Shown piece after piece: positions 36,071 through 48,258 of a DNA stretch of 64,000 nucleotides; within the stretch, counting starts at the first letter, position 1; the number at the start of each line of letters is the position of its first letter. The DNA comes from Taenia hydatigena (Eukaryota; Platyhelminthes; Cestoda; Cyclophyllidea; Taeniidae): the NCBI GenBank assembly GCA_036345935.2, contig JADWOT020000595.1, forward strand, positions 62,001 to 126,000, in the 5' to 3' direction. Position numbers and translations under genes: made by a program. Below the pieces are notes generated by a model, which saw nothing but the letters and a program-made list of their open reading frames with translations, did not search any database and was not told the DNA's origin.

Positions 36071-36787
36071 ATGCTCCGAAAGGTAAGTGGATGAAATTGA
36101 AACGCATCACTTCTACTCTCTTCTCTTGTTCAGTTTCTTCCAGTGGTTGGGTGGCTGATTGCTATTTGCCCTGATGATGTAATGATCTGCGGCCTCCCTA
36201 GAGACAAGTTAAATGAAAAGGTGAGTGGTTTGAATTTTGTAGTGCTTACCTTTCTCAATCTTAGATGCAGGTGACCAGGGATTCCTTCGGTGTTGGGTTG
36301 ATTATCTCTTCTGTGGCTCATGGCTACTCTGTGCTTTTAGAGCAAAGCAGAAGAAGCAAATTATGGCGTGAAGAGTGAAGAAGGAGAAGAGCAGAGTGGA
36401 GTGCGGCGATGAGGCTGAGGTGAACGTGGCGGAGACTGTTATGAACAGTGACGTCCGATGATTAAATGTAATGTGGTCTTGCAGAGCTGCAGCTTTCGTG
36501 GGTTTGTGATTTGGGACTTGGGTTTAGCGGACTTGCGCATTGTAAGTTAAATTTGTCACATTTTGGCATCAAACATGAAGGAAGGCTACTTTAAAATAAC
36601 GCATGGGCTTGTATCGAATTGCCTTACCATGGTTGTTACCACAGTGTCCTCAATGGTGGGTAACATTAGCGCGCTGTTGGGATTGTCAACACATGACTTA
36701 TGCATTGGAGATGGAAAAGATGACTGTGATTGGCGAGGCGTGGGAGAAAGGTGGGTGATGGAGGCCAGCCAGATCTCTCGACGTTAA
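36071..36787 (+). pseudogene. DEP-like gene, plus-strand copy (decayed)
   Basis: Order: a 12-nt micro-exon (36071-36082, donor GTAAGT, but its acceptor reads GGGT instead of CAG). An 87-nt exon follows (36134-36220) encoding FLPVVGWLIAICPDDVMICG. Then come a 44-nt intron and an exon from 36265 (GLIISSVAHGYS) that soon hits a stop. Further on, 36563-36787 holds a frame MKEGYFKITHGLV..TVSSMVGNISALLG. The 48.3-49.0 and 60.8-61.8 kb copies have the same exon lengths. The pattern V-x-W-L ... L-x-x-A/V-G-L-I-I-S is reminiscent of a DEP domain, but this is a weak call. Missing acceptor and early stop: pseudogene. Confidence 0.55.
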
Positions 36788-37364
36788 CATTATAGACGTG
36801 GCTTGACCTTGAAAGCGAGCCGAATCGATATGCAGGGCAATACGGCGGCAAAGTTCTGCTCACATAACCACTCTCATCCATATAACGCCATTTGACCTCG
36901 AAACCTGTCCTTAAAATGTATATCTTTGGTTTCACAATGCTATCGACTACCACGAATCCGATATAGACCTATTTGTAGGTCATACAGTGACGACATTTAT
37001 ACTTAAGTATGAACTTCACAAACGACTTGAGCCCTAAAATCGATACTGGTACTACAGTGGGGAGGCAGACCCATCGCACTACTGGATAGAGTTGTCTGGT
37101 TGGCTAACGCATCATCTATTAACGGTGATAGATATCTACCTGCTTGGAGTCGCCACCAGCTTAACAATAGTCCTCCTAGCCTAGCGAGTTGCGTTCGGCG
37201 ATCATGATTCTCGTCACTGAATTGGCATTACACCTCTCCGATGTGAAAGTGGACTGTCTAAACGAGCCTCAATCTCATCACTCCGCTCACTTAGGAGGAA
37301 TCTTTTCTGCCAAGGAGGAGGAACGGAGACGAAGGAGACGAGGCCAACGCATTAACAGATCCCC

Positions 37365-37745
37365 TTGAAATTTGGATCTACACAAATTAGCGAGAAACTA
37401 TGTAAGGGTCAGCACGATGCACGCAATAAACGATCAATACAAAACAAAGCGACAGAGATTACTTTAAAGCCCATTCCTGTGATTTTGGAGCACACGATGT
37501 ATGGATGGGTTTCGGAATCAGCAAAAACCTTTTTGCAATCTCTCCGAAGCAGATCCCAAAGCGAAAGACCTAAAATAGATAAGTTATTTCATATGCCTGC
37601 GGCGTACATGATGAACCTGCAGTTTACGAAAATAAACACGAAGCAATGCATTTTCGATGCTCGAATCCGCGAAATTAACATTAATGCGCAAGGTTTCCAG
37701 AAAATTTTAGCAGCAAACAAATCAGGAAAGATGAATGAAAACTAA
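37365..37745 (+). CDS. Uncharacterised 126-codon frame
   Basis: One of the longest plus-strand frames of the window. Lysine-rich, no membrane segment, ending FQKILAANKSGKMNEN. It has a start ATG but no recognised domain, no second copy and no paired exon. It lies head to tail with nothing and converges on the exopolyphosphatase relic. Could be chance. Confidence 0.25.
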   Translation: MKFGSTQISEKLCKGQHDARNKRSIQNKATEITLKPIPVILEHTMYGWVSESAKTFLQSLRSRSQSERPKIDKLFHMPAAYMMNLQFTKINTKQCIFDARIREININAQGFQKILAANKSGKMNEN

Positions 37746-37886
37746 AGTAACAGACATTAAGACCGAATTCTACTTCTAGTGCATAAGTTCGCCAGTATCA
37801 ATGTTTGGGATGAAGGTTTCGCTATTCACACTCGCACAGAGAGCTTGATGAAAAATAACCTAGGAGATCATGCAGAGGTGAACAGA

Positions 37887-38772
37887 TCAACGACCTGTTG
37901 GTACCATACCACAACTCGTTAGCCTGATATAAAGGTACGATAGATGACTACCATCGATACAAAACTTGGCCTCCAAGATCCCCCTGTAGATGGCTGCCCT
38001 CGTGGCGCCTTCAGGGTTCAAGGCCGTCCCAGCGAAGGTTTCCAACATTTTCACAGCCTCCACGTCTTTCGCAGTTGCCTTCTGAATCTTTAATGTCTGT
38101 TGCGACGGTCCGTCAGTGTCAATCAGTATTGCACCTACAAGAGTTTTGTGTGGCATCAGAATACCAACCACACAATAGTCGACAAATCTCTGGCGGTGTC
38201 AACGTCTGCGGAATTCGACTGGAGAGTTCGTAAACTAGAAGGAAAGAACAGGAACCGGCTTTCTCGACCAAAAAGGATTTGCATGTCTCTGGTTTTTGGT
38301 AACTTGACAGCAACGGGACAGAAGCTGAAGGCGTTTCCCGGTTCTTTCTGAAAAGGGTCAACCAAAATGACAGATAAATCTTTTGTGCATTTCGGGTTCA
38401 ACAACCAATCCAAGCTGCCTGCGTAAAACAGAACTTCCTTGTCAATCTGACAGCTTCTCAACCAGAACGTAGCTTCGGTTCGCAGATCGAGATCGGGTTC
38501 AGGTATATTACAGTAAGGGATGTCGATAACTTCAGCATTCAGATTCTCCTTAAGTGGAAAACAAGAATAAAACCGTAAAAAAACAAACATACCTTCGACT
38601 TTATGTAGGCGTAACTGATTGCGCAAGCAATGCTATCCAGGTCACAACTCTCGTTGCCTGTAACTACCAAAAACTTGAACCTATGGTTCGGTTTCTACAC
38701 CTGTAAGGACAACTTTAGTGCCACAAAACTAGCTGAGAGGGAATGAAGATTTTTCAAAAAAGCACTAAGCAT
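37887..38772 (-). pseudogene. PPX1/prune-family exopolyphosphatase relic (DHH motif lost)
   Basis: Minus-strand exons: 38772-38725 (MLSAFLKNLHSLSASF), 38694-38593, 38548-38169 and 38134-37887, with GT..AG introns of 30, 44 and 34 nt whose phases agree. The protein shows the DHH-phosphoesterase motif I (VVTGNESCDLDSI), then AEVIDIPYCNIPEPDLDLR and LSVILVD as in yeast PPX1, later KAGSCSFLLVYEL and RLLCGAILIDTDG, then the start of the DHHA2 part (KIQKATAKDVEAVKMLETF). A frame change lies just after LVD (about 38355-38340). The D-H-H triad expected some 20 residues before GSC is not present in any frame. It ends at about 260 residues against about 400 for PPX1. Members hydrolyse polyphosphate or nucleotides with metal bound by these motifs, so this copy should be inactive. 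Start chosen at the ATG matching the PPX1 N-terminus. Confidence 0.8.
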
Positions 38773-38961
38773 TCTGTTTGCCACGCCGATAAGTTAACGT
38801 AAAAAAATACCAATCTAAAGTAAAAAAATGTGTAAGAATAAGTATTATTAAAATACACTTACAGGAATTCATGTCAATTAGTACTCTATTTTTGCTAAAA
38901 GAATAATTCCTTTCAAGAGCGAGCAAAAGGCAAAATAGAGGTAGTGCCAAAAAGTGCTGGA

Positions 38962-39333
38962 CTAAAGCGGCTCAAGACATTTGGACATTTGTCCAATGTT
39001 GCGTAAGCACAAACACAAATAGCATTTGCCAATATTGACAAAAAGTTTCAAACAATTAGCAAAACCAGTGAACAATAGCTGTCGGTGGTTAATGCTGAGG
39101 ATATGATTGGGATCGTGAAAAAACAACAGATTATTCCACCTTCTAGTGCAATAAAAGGGAATAAGAACGTACGCAGACAACGCAATGCATCGCCCTACCT
39201 CTCCCTGAAATGTCACCGCATGAGCAAGTATGATAACTATGAACAAATAGGTCGATAGCTGGAAGGAAATTTCAGGAGTCAAAAACACTAACAGCATTGA
39301 GATGAGAATGGAGGCTACATCCATTAGTAACAA
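38962..39333 (-). CDS. Uncharacterised hydrophobic 123-codon frame
   Basis: Minus frame starting MLLMDVASILISMLLVF with two strongly hydrophobic segments within the first 60 residues. It lies directly upstream of the exopolyphosphatase relic on the same strand. No splice link to it was found and the family is not recognised. Hydrophobic frames arise easily from T-rich DNA, so confidence is low. Confidence 0.2.
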   Translation of the reverse strand: MLLMDVASILISMLLVFLTPEISFQLSTYLFIVIILAHAVTFQGEVGRCIALSAYVLIPFYCTRRWNNLLFFHDPNHILSINHRQLLFTGFANCLKLFVNIGKCYLCLCLRNIGQMSKCLEPL

Positions 39334-39924
39334 CTAAAAGATTTATATTTAAAAAACATTCTTACGCTTAGGCTGCTTTAAATGCACATTTTAATTGAGA
39401 GACGGGAAAGCAACTCGTTACTCATACTTCAGGAGAACTCCGATTTCTCCAGAGAGAGCACAAGCCCACCACTTCGTCCGTTTTGAGACTGAACCTTTTC
39501 TTACTAATCTAAATAATGAAGTTGTCGGGGAACAACTAGTCTGATTATTCTAAGGATAGCTGTAAGGAGGAGGTGGCGAAAGAGGGAAATGCTACAATTT
39601 TTGGCCTATGGACTAATTAATAATGCAACCTTAACAAATTAACAAGACGGACTGCTGAGTTCGGAACTCAAAGGGGAGAAAATGAACTAAACATACCCTT
39701 ACAAATTTTTGCAGAATGTGTGATTCTTACAGAGGCTACATTTCTTAATTAACGCGCCACTGAGGAGAGAAAAACACCGGTAAATAACAAAGCCTCATCA
39801 TAATGAATATTCACCCATTGACATGGCCCTTACGATCAAAATGTGGCCGTAGCTCTTCCGTATACCAGTACTAGTTTCTCCCATATTGTTATACGCTGGC
39901 TGTTTAATCGCCATTGACTGTAGC

Positions 39925-40103
39925 TGTAGCGTCCCGAGGCTCCCTCGAAGGCAAAAGAAGGCAGAATACTAGGGCGGAATATATATTCAACGGACAGAGG
40001 GAACTAGACTGCTGGAACGGCCCGGAGGCTATGCCTACGCAGCTAGGGCAGTACGGCCACCTCTGTGACCTTGACCGAAACCGGTAGTTCCAACAAACAA
40101 CAA
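39925..40103 (-). mobile_element. Short dispersed element E, copy 1
   Basis: On the minus strand it carries TTTGTTGGAACTACCGG, TCGGTCAAGGTCACAGAGG, TGGCCGTACTGCCCTAGCTG and GTATTCTGCCTTCTTTTGCC. Copies are at 49370-49470 (plus, 5' part only) and 56865-57020 (minus). No coding capacity and no clear tRNA A/B boxes. Candidate non-autonomous transposon. Confidence 0.6.
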
Positions 40104-42268
40104 ACACGAGTTGGCAAGAACATCATCGGATTGACCTCAGCTCACTGCTTTTGCCATGTGTCCACCCGTTCGGTTTGTTTAGAAAATCTGCATTACCACT
40201 AAACATATCAGGTTATATCTTATCTATTTGGATGAGATAGTTCTAACGAAGTATTTGGAAGACTTTAGTCATTCCCAATTTGCCAAGGATCCAAAATTCT
40301 GAGAATGGAGACAGAGGACATTTTGCCAGCTTTCATCACTGCAACCAACATGCAGTTATTTGCCTTCGTGAAGAGAGATTATGCAAAAATTTCTCTCGTT
40401 AATTAAAACAGTGACTGAATGAAGGCCCACGGTGCATCCTTGAAAGCATGGATATTCAATGAGGAAGCTCAATGCTCCTCTTCCTCATGTTCGCCTTTGG
40501 GAAAGTTTGTTACAAAAGGAGCATGGATTGTAGTAGATATTTTTCGACATTAAATTATTTATTGCCTAACAAACCCTCATCGCTTTCCGATGGGCCCATG
40601 CGCTCTTTTGTTCTGACTCCGCAGGAGTGGTGAATTTGAGGTTTATGCACATGAGGACATAAAACTATGTGATCAGTCATGCATCTCACTGCTTACAGCA
40701 ACATGCCACCAGTTGGGGTCAGTTCGTGGGTTATCTAGGACGAATTTGCATCGTGTTACCTCATGTGCATTTTGCTAACCAGCCTTATCTGAGCAGCTGA
40801 TAGTTTCAGCCGTTCAGACAAGCTGTCGTAAGCAGAGGCACTACCAAAGCAGCCATGTTTTCGTACCACATCTGCCCGGACCAATGGTCTACTTTCGCTA
40901 TTCTGAGTGATGCGCTACCCTAGGTGAATTCACTTATAATGGATTTCGCCTCGTAGGAAACTCAATCTTCCAAAATCTGGAACAGACATGCAACATTTTC
41001 TACAACCGATAAACAGAATCGCGTCAGTAACACAAACTTACCGAATCGCCCTATGCTGCACCATACTAGCGTTTGGCCACGATCTAAGCAGATGTAATCA
41101 CCTGTCACATCAAAGCCCATTCACTGACTTGCAAATGAGCGCCTCGTTTCCCGCACATGTGTAACTGCAAATGTAATTCTCGACCATAAAGCCTCCACCT
41201 TTTTTTTAAAATGTCGCAAATTTAAATTGACTTCAGAACGGCAAGTATAGTTAGACGATCAAAGTATTTCCGCATTCTTAAGTTTTGCTAAAAATCCACA
41301 AACGAATAACCTTTATGTGCAAAATCTCAAAGATGAAAGGTCACAAAAGTTAAAAAGGTCTGGGAATGTGCGGAAAGTACTTGTTTGTTAACAATTTTCC
41401 AACTCATATTATGGAATCAATCTTGAGGGTAAAGTTCCTGGTGGTTTGATTCTAGTTACTCCAACACTTTACAAAGGCTCGCCTTAGACCATTGGCAATG
41501 ATGCTTCTCTAGTATGAAGACCAAAGAACTAAATTAAAGTTTCGTTAGACTAGTGGTTGGGAAAGCTGGTCGATGACAAAAGCATCCATTTGTAGGGTGG
41601 GCAATAGGTACCTTGTGCGCCAAAGTTGATTTGCGGGCATTCAATGCGGAGAAGTTCTTGCAGAGACGAGAACTGCTACAGGCTGGCGTATTTAGAGGTG
41701 GCTCCGTAAAGCTTATTTGCCGTTAGCTTCCCTTTTTAACCTGGCTTGGTTTCTTTGAATACATAGCATTTCTATAGCATTCTCGCATATTCTGAAACAT
41801 TCTAACAGTCGTCTTAAACGGCCTGCGTTAGGCTGTAAAGCAGATCAGACATGAATCCCGGAGAATTGGGAAGTTCTTCATTGGCAAAAAAGAATGCAGT
41901 AGAATCCGCAGGGAATTTTAAGTAGATTCGTTACACAAAAATTCACTTTTGGTTCAGTTAACTTGAGGTAGTGCGGCTCTGTCCTTGGCAAATTCTGTAT
42001 AATTGGATCAGCAAGTCATTTTGTATTGCTTGATTATCTTATGTTCCTCAAGTCTTAGGCAATGCACAAACCCTGACATTAAATGGCTGGTAGCGTGACT
42101 GTAAAGAACAACATTAAGCGTTGTATCCAGTGCACTCAGTGATTAATTTGCTTTTCGAGCATAATTCTCCGAATTAATTACAGTTGCTCACAAGGTGCAA
42201 TCAAGCATAATATGATATTTTTGAATTCGCTAATGAGCTGAAAAAACCCTGTTGCCGTTTTGCCACAG
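40104..42268. other. No gene recognised
   Basis: Only frames under 60 codons and no recognisable repeat. Slightly AT-rich stretches around 41.2-41.4 kb. Nothing to annotate. Confidence 0.5.
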
Positions 42269-42360
42269 GTTCTGGAATATTGGGTTTCCTTCAAGACGGA
42301 CTCCATGAGCGATGTGTCCTAGTTGAGCAGTGCACCAGCGGACCAGTAATTGGACAGCTG
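42269..42360 (+). CDS. Exon-like fragment, unknown
   Basis: After a good acceptor (TTGCCACAG ending 42268) a plus frame reads ILGFLQDGLHERCVLVEQCT, then SGPVIGQL, and stops. In another frame the next bases read IWIHIYNGGDLAQEGQPVHV, which looks like a continuation after a one-base shift. Possible relic exon; no family recognised. Confidence 0.25.
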
Positions 42361-43009
42361 TGATATGGATACACATTTACAATGGCGGGGATCTTGCTCA
42401 AGAGGGCCAACCAGTGCACGTGCGACTGCCGATCAATCAGACAGTGCCAGACCACTAAGGTCTCATGGGCAGCATGATGTGAAAGGTAGCTAGTTGAAAG
42501 GTGGCAGCGACTCAGACAGCTGACCTCACAACATAGTGTCCTCACTTGCACGAACCAAGGATTTACTTAGCATCCTTGTGCAGTTTGGGCCTTAAGATGA
42601 TGGATAAAACTGTCAAGGCTGAAGAGTTTACTTGCGCAAACATGCAATTTAAAAAATCGGGGGTTTTTCGCGATAATTCTGGCAGAACATAAATTCTTAC
42701 TTTAATGTAACCGCCTGACATAACCGGTAGCGTTAAATGGCCCGAAGCACAGGTGGCTCCAGTTAAGGTATCATTGTCGTCAAGTAAGCCGTAGACTTAT
42801 ACGTACAGGCTCATCGGCTTCTGTGGTCTTCTTTAGCTCTTTTATCTGCACAGTGTTCCGTTTCTGAAAGTGTCTTGCAGCGTTGTCTGGAGGCAGTCCA
42901 CATTACACCAGTCCCGATCACATTGTGTATCTGCCGCAGACCCACGACTAGCAGCCTGGACACGTAGTTGACCGTGAAAACGAACCAAATTAAAAGAATA
43001 CTTCCTCTC

Positions 43010-43217
43010 CAACACCGCACCGTGTCACCGACTGCAGACGAAACGGTTCTTGTTAGGAGCCAACAATTACCTCTCACCCACCGAAAGTGAGACGATTTGC
43101 GAGACATTGACAGAATTCGTTCGTTGCGCTAGCGATTACTGCATTTTCGTGTCCAGAGCCGATTGCACCACTCAGAGTGTACAAGTACTAGTCTCAGTGC
43201 TGCTAAGGCTAGCATAG
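43010..43217 (+). CDS. Exon-like fragment with a short repeat at its start
   Basis: Plus frame containing RFLLGANNYLSPTESETICE and CASDYCIFVSRADCTTQS, open for about 65 codons to TAG at 43217. The first 60 bases (CACCGTGTCACCGACTGCAGAC) recur at 48098-48150. No start, acceptor or family recognised. Confidence 0.25.
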
Positions 43218-46200
43218 TCGTTTTCGGTGCTCGTGCTTAGGCAGGGGCTAGAATTTATGGAATCGTTGGATAAACATCCGAATGCATTGCCCATGGTTAA
43301 CAAGACCTCTTTCTACTGCGTCAATTCTTTCCTTTCTACTCCAGTCCTAAGTGCCACTACCCGATATACTTCCTCCTCAATTTAGTTGAATATGATAAGC
43401 ATGTCGTCACCACCTAATCTACCTGTTGCGGCAGTAACTCAAATGCAAATGCCAAAATGAGGTCTTTTCCATCGTGCATCATAAGGGGAGAACGCCAGAA
43501 AAATTTAAGAATTACACTTTGTGTTGGATCATTTTATCAACATTATTCCTTTTATCAGGAGGCATGAGAAGGCTAAAAGAGTGGGAGTTGTGGTCGCACC
43601 TGTGCATTTTCACGCTTGTAGATATGTCAATGCGGACTCTCACCGCTCTCCTCCTCATACTCCTACTTCTAAACTAGCATCTTGTGTATTTAATTGCATC
43701 GTCTTATCATCCATCCTTGGCCCTTTTGTACCCTTACTCCCTTCATCACATTAACCTTGGATATGGTCCACAAAGACCACTTAGCTTTTGCTCTCAATTT
43801 TCGCTTTGCCTAGATAGTCCACAAAGCCTCACGCTACGGCAACCGCAATAATGCCTTATTCAGAGGGGCAATTTGTCCGCTAGATCACATGTCAACAGGC
43901 TTGCATCAATCTCTCCACATTCACTGCAGCTATTTGTTCCTCAAGCATCGGCGCTAAGTTAATGTACAGGCAAGATCGCGCAGCCTCCACCCACGAAAGC
44001 TGCTGTCTGCCTCAGCGGACCAGAACGCTGATGAGGAGGTTGCACCGAACACTGGATTCGTGTGTCTAGACATTGACTCAAGTGAGTCTCACTGTCTTCT
44101 TTCCTCGCACCTCCTTCTCAACTCATATAGTATAACAGCTCTAGCTCAATACGTGCTTTATGCTTTTATGCTCAAATGGTTGATCCACAATTCTTTCCAT
44201 GCATGGCATGCAAAAGGGCCAGGCAGTAGTGCAGTGCCACATAGCTTCTAGGTGACTTGTTCTCATTATTTAGGTATAATTGACGTCGGATTGATTTTGT
44301 CCCTCTTAACTAAGCTCTGATGATGAAGTGGAATGCTCAACACTTTAGTAAGTTGTCCGCACTCAAACACTCTACTCCAATGGCAATGGCAAATAATTCG
44401 GTTTTACTAAACGCAGTGAAATGTAAAACCCATTTTTGACGGAAGTACTAAAGTTTTGCATGAAATGCGTAGAGTTGCAAAATTTAGACGAAAAGAAGAT
44501 TCGCGAACCGAAAAATTGTTAAATAGGTAGTATCCCCATTGCCAGCTTACGTGTCTTAAAATAAACTCCCATCAATACCTTCCTTGTTGATTAACTACAC
44601 CGATGATGCCTCCTTCCAAGGGCGTTGTGCACCTGTACCAACGACTGGTTTGGAGGGTCTGCCCCGCCTATGCTGCTAAACTTCTTCCGAATGCGCTGCT
44701 GACTCAGCCGACTTGGGTGATTAGTCGATATTTGGATCAATACGATCGATAATACCACTTACTGAGCATTCTTTGCGGATTGGTTGCCTGCCTAGTCGGT
44801 CGGTCCATTTACTGATTCATTCCATCCACGGCGAGTTAGACGGCAAATAATCGCACGGATGGGTGAGTGGAAAATGATTTTAGCATTCGCTCAAGATTAC
44901 GTTACATAGAGCCGTCAACTGCTGCGAATTATGCAAGGGGCAACTTGATGCTGGGTTCGAAGTAGATGAGGAGAAGAGGAACGAGAGGGAGCCAAAGATA
45001 CAAGGTGTTCTCGTGGCACTACAGTGGAAAGCTAGAATTAAGGAAATGATTAGCAAGCAACTACGCACTCCTCTTCCATAGGTGACTTAAAAGCATGGAG
45101 CATACACGGTGGAACATAATGCAAGACGCAATACTTGAGGGCACATCCAGCCCAGTAGACGATAAAGGTGACGCTCACCAAAGTCGCGTTGAAGTGGGGT
45201 GTGGGAAAGAAGGTGGCGACATGTAGGCTCCCATCCCTCCATTTCGAGAACGCCATCAGACCCTATTCTTGTGTGTGCCCTATGATCCCTAATATCTGAG
45301 AGGAAGAAAGAGAGGACCTCATTTCACATCGCACGGAGTTACATCGGGTCGATTAGGCAGGCCAAGTCAGGATGTCGCAGTTGACTTGAATGGTATCGTA
45401 GGAAGGTGTCTCTGAACATGAAGTTCTGTCAATCCGCGTCCTTCTTCCCTAATTCATCCAAGCCTGTCGCAATACAGCCTAGATGGTTAATTTAGCCTGC
45501 TATGATCCAGTCCAATCTAGTGTGATCTAGCTAGGCCTAGTCTTGGGTGCCGTGCTACAGTGCATTCACAGTAAGACATGGATATGGGCACTTTGTTGCA
45601 CTCCACTAGGTCTGCTGCTGCTGTAGCTATTTATTTGGTGGTAGGCGATGCATGTAAGAACCATTACAAGCAAATACAGCACAGTGAACACGGTGCAAGT
45701 TATGCATTTAGTTAAAGATTTAACCACATGCCCGTAAAGATTTCTAACCAGCTTACAAGCGGCCGCTTTTAATGCGTATTTGCAATGCCGCTCATGGACG
45801 GATCATTGCCTCGCATTACGAACGACACCAGAGGTGTATGCAGTTCTTCGGTGGAATTGAAGAAACATGCACGTTCAGCTGAAAGGAACAAAAGAATGAT
45901 TGCAATTGAGGCAAAATAGAGAGTGGGCCTATGAGCAATTCTCCGTTCCATCATAAAATGCCTGCCTCAATTTGGATGAAGGAAAAGAGCAACAGACGGA
46001 GAAACTGGGCCAAGGGAGGCGGACGAACGGGTAAGATGATGGTTAATTATTGACGAATTGAAGGGGCGAAATCATCACTAAACTAACACACCTTTCTTGC
46101 AGCAGTAATCAAACCCTATTCAAGCGACCAAAAATTTGTATTTTCATTGCCTGATTGTCAAACATTATAGCCACAATGGAAGACTGCCTCTGAGCAGACG

Positions 46201-47564
46201 CACATTAGAATAGCCACCACTTCAATGCCAAAGCCTGGATAATGCCGGCCGGCAAAGCATGGAAAAGCTTTCGATGCACAAAAGTAGAGCACCCTTTGAG
46301 GGAGAGGGAACGCATCCCACATCGTTTGGCCTTTGCACCACATCCCCCCTTGGTTTATCCTGATACTCTTTGCCTCGTAGGAAGTGCGAATTCTACAACC
46401 CTCTAACAAACCCCTCTCTATGGTACACGCCTATTGCACAAGCTTCTTTCTTGTCGTGGAAGATTAACCTCAGACAAAACGCAGCCTTTCTGAGCGTTGA
46501 GGACGAAGACCGTTAACCTCTGTCTCCGCCATCGCCCCCCTAATTAGTAGGGCAGCACAGACTTCGTTTGGAATCTTTTCTTCCCTGTATCATTAGGCCA
46601 TTCACCAAAATCACACCCGACGCTGGATGCCCGTGAAAACGCAGTACCGTTATTTGCAGTCATAAGCACATGGCAAGGACTGATACGATTAATCAATCGG
46701 ATGAGTGTACCGCTTCACGAATAGTCAATGGACGTGTCATGCGTCTGTCCAATCGTCATGATGTGGTGTGAACAAATCGATCGGAAAAGAGCCATTGAAG
46801 TGGAAGTAATAATGAGATTTTTCTAAATGGAGCGGAACAAGTTGTTTTTACTCCTCTAGTTCGCAGTGATGCTTACCAAGCAGGCAAGGTTTCGATGGTA
46901 TTTGCCTTCTAGGCTGCACAAAAACACGCGGTGAAGAGTTGTGATTGCTTGATGTAATTTTAGCCTCCTGTGAAGGCTTATGAGAAGGACGAAATCATGA
47001 AAGCATTTATTTATAATTAATGAGTCAGTGTAGGGCATATAGCTCACTGTGTTTCGTAATATGCCCATTCGCAGGGTTTAGAAGTGTCATCGGAAGGCAA
47101 ACCGCCTTTCTAGGTGAAATATCACTAAAGTATTTTCGAAACGTGAGCGACCTTATCCACCTCTATTCATTTCGCAAGTCATTGTTAATTGTAAACCTGA
47201 GTCTGGATTTGAAGTAGCAGCCCTATGACTCATTTGATCCAGATCCGTCCTCGAAGCACTTGAGTAACTAGTTGTGTCCCTCGAAACTGCACTAAAGAAT
47301 AAAGGTCCGAGCTATCCACGACTAGTGCAAAGTAGGCAACGCCGAAGGACTTGCTCTGATTACGTGGGAAAATGAGTCCATTTGAGTCAGTTCCCCTCTG
47401 TTTTAATATCTGCGATTGGTATGTTTGGTAATGAAGTTGAAAGGCTAATAGGGTTAGGAAGCACTGTAAAAAATCTACTTTCAAATGCACTCCTCCTCCA
47501 GCCTTCACAACGGATTTGGAGGAAGATTTAACCGATTATGTTAGACTGGACTGAAGAAGGCCGA
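43218..47564. other. 4.3 kb with no gene recognised
   Basis: Short, mutually overlapping frames only, for example 43474-43677 and 43521-43754 on the plus strand sharing DNA. No splice pattern, no repeats found within the window. Confidence 0.45.
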
Positions 47565-47965
47565 GAAGTTTGCCAGTAATCGATAAAATGCGCTGAACTG
47601 CTCTACCCACAAAACAGTAAGAAAGGCAATGATGTAGTGCTGATATCGGCCCACGGTGAGCAGTGGTATTGACTGTCAAATTGGTAATGCATCATTTGCC
47701 AAATGCATAATGCCTCCAATCGTAGCGTTAATTGTAGCGTCTTGAGACTTCCCTCAAGACAGCGAAAGGCGCAATGTTTGGGCAGGATATCAACGTTCAG
47801 CAAGCAGAAGGCAATTAAGCCGTTGTCATGAATCAGACGCCAGCTTACCCGCCGAAGGCAATAAATCCATCCGAGTCACCGTAACCGGAATCGGCAGTCC
47901 ATCAAGCAAAGCCTTGCATGTCTTGCAGTTCCTTTCCTATAAAAGTAGTTTAAGTGGCACTTCTG
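47565..47965 (+). repeat. Dispersed repeat, partner at 8150-8545
   Basis: Same orientation as its partner, with many substitutions. Minus-strand frames in both share KHCAFRCLE.SLKTL. Flanks are unrelated. Confidence 0.8.
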
Positions 47966-48258
47966 CCAATACGCTATCTACCAAATGTTCAATCTGATGC
48001 ATTAGAGATCTCTAAGAATATTTTCGGACTTACTTAGCCCGCGTCATGATTGTCAAGCAAGTTTAAATGTGCAGGGTTCTAAGGCGAATTCGTCAAAACT
48101 GCACCGTGTCACCGACTACAGACAACACAGTGCTTGTTAGAAGCCCTTTGCCCCAATTTTAAGTTGATTTAGTGGATCAATAATAAACTTTATTCATTTT
48201 GCTTTGCTGCATGGTAATAGAACATCGGCAGCAGTGAAACAGGCAACGTTTGACTGCA

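Noticed and set aside
38156..38626. 156-codon minus frame taken as one continuous exon
   Set aside because: Its first part is intron and its last part is out of the frame that matches the PPX1 family; replaced by the four-exon model.
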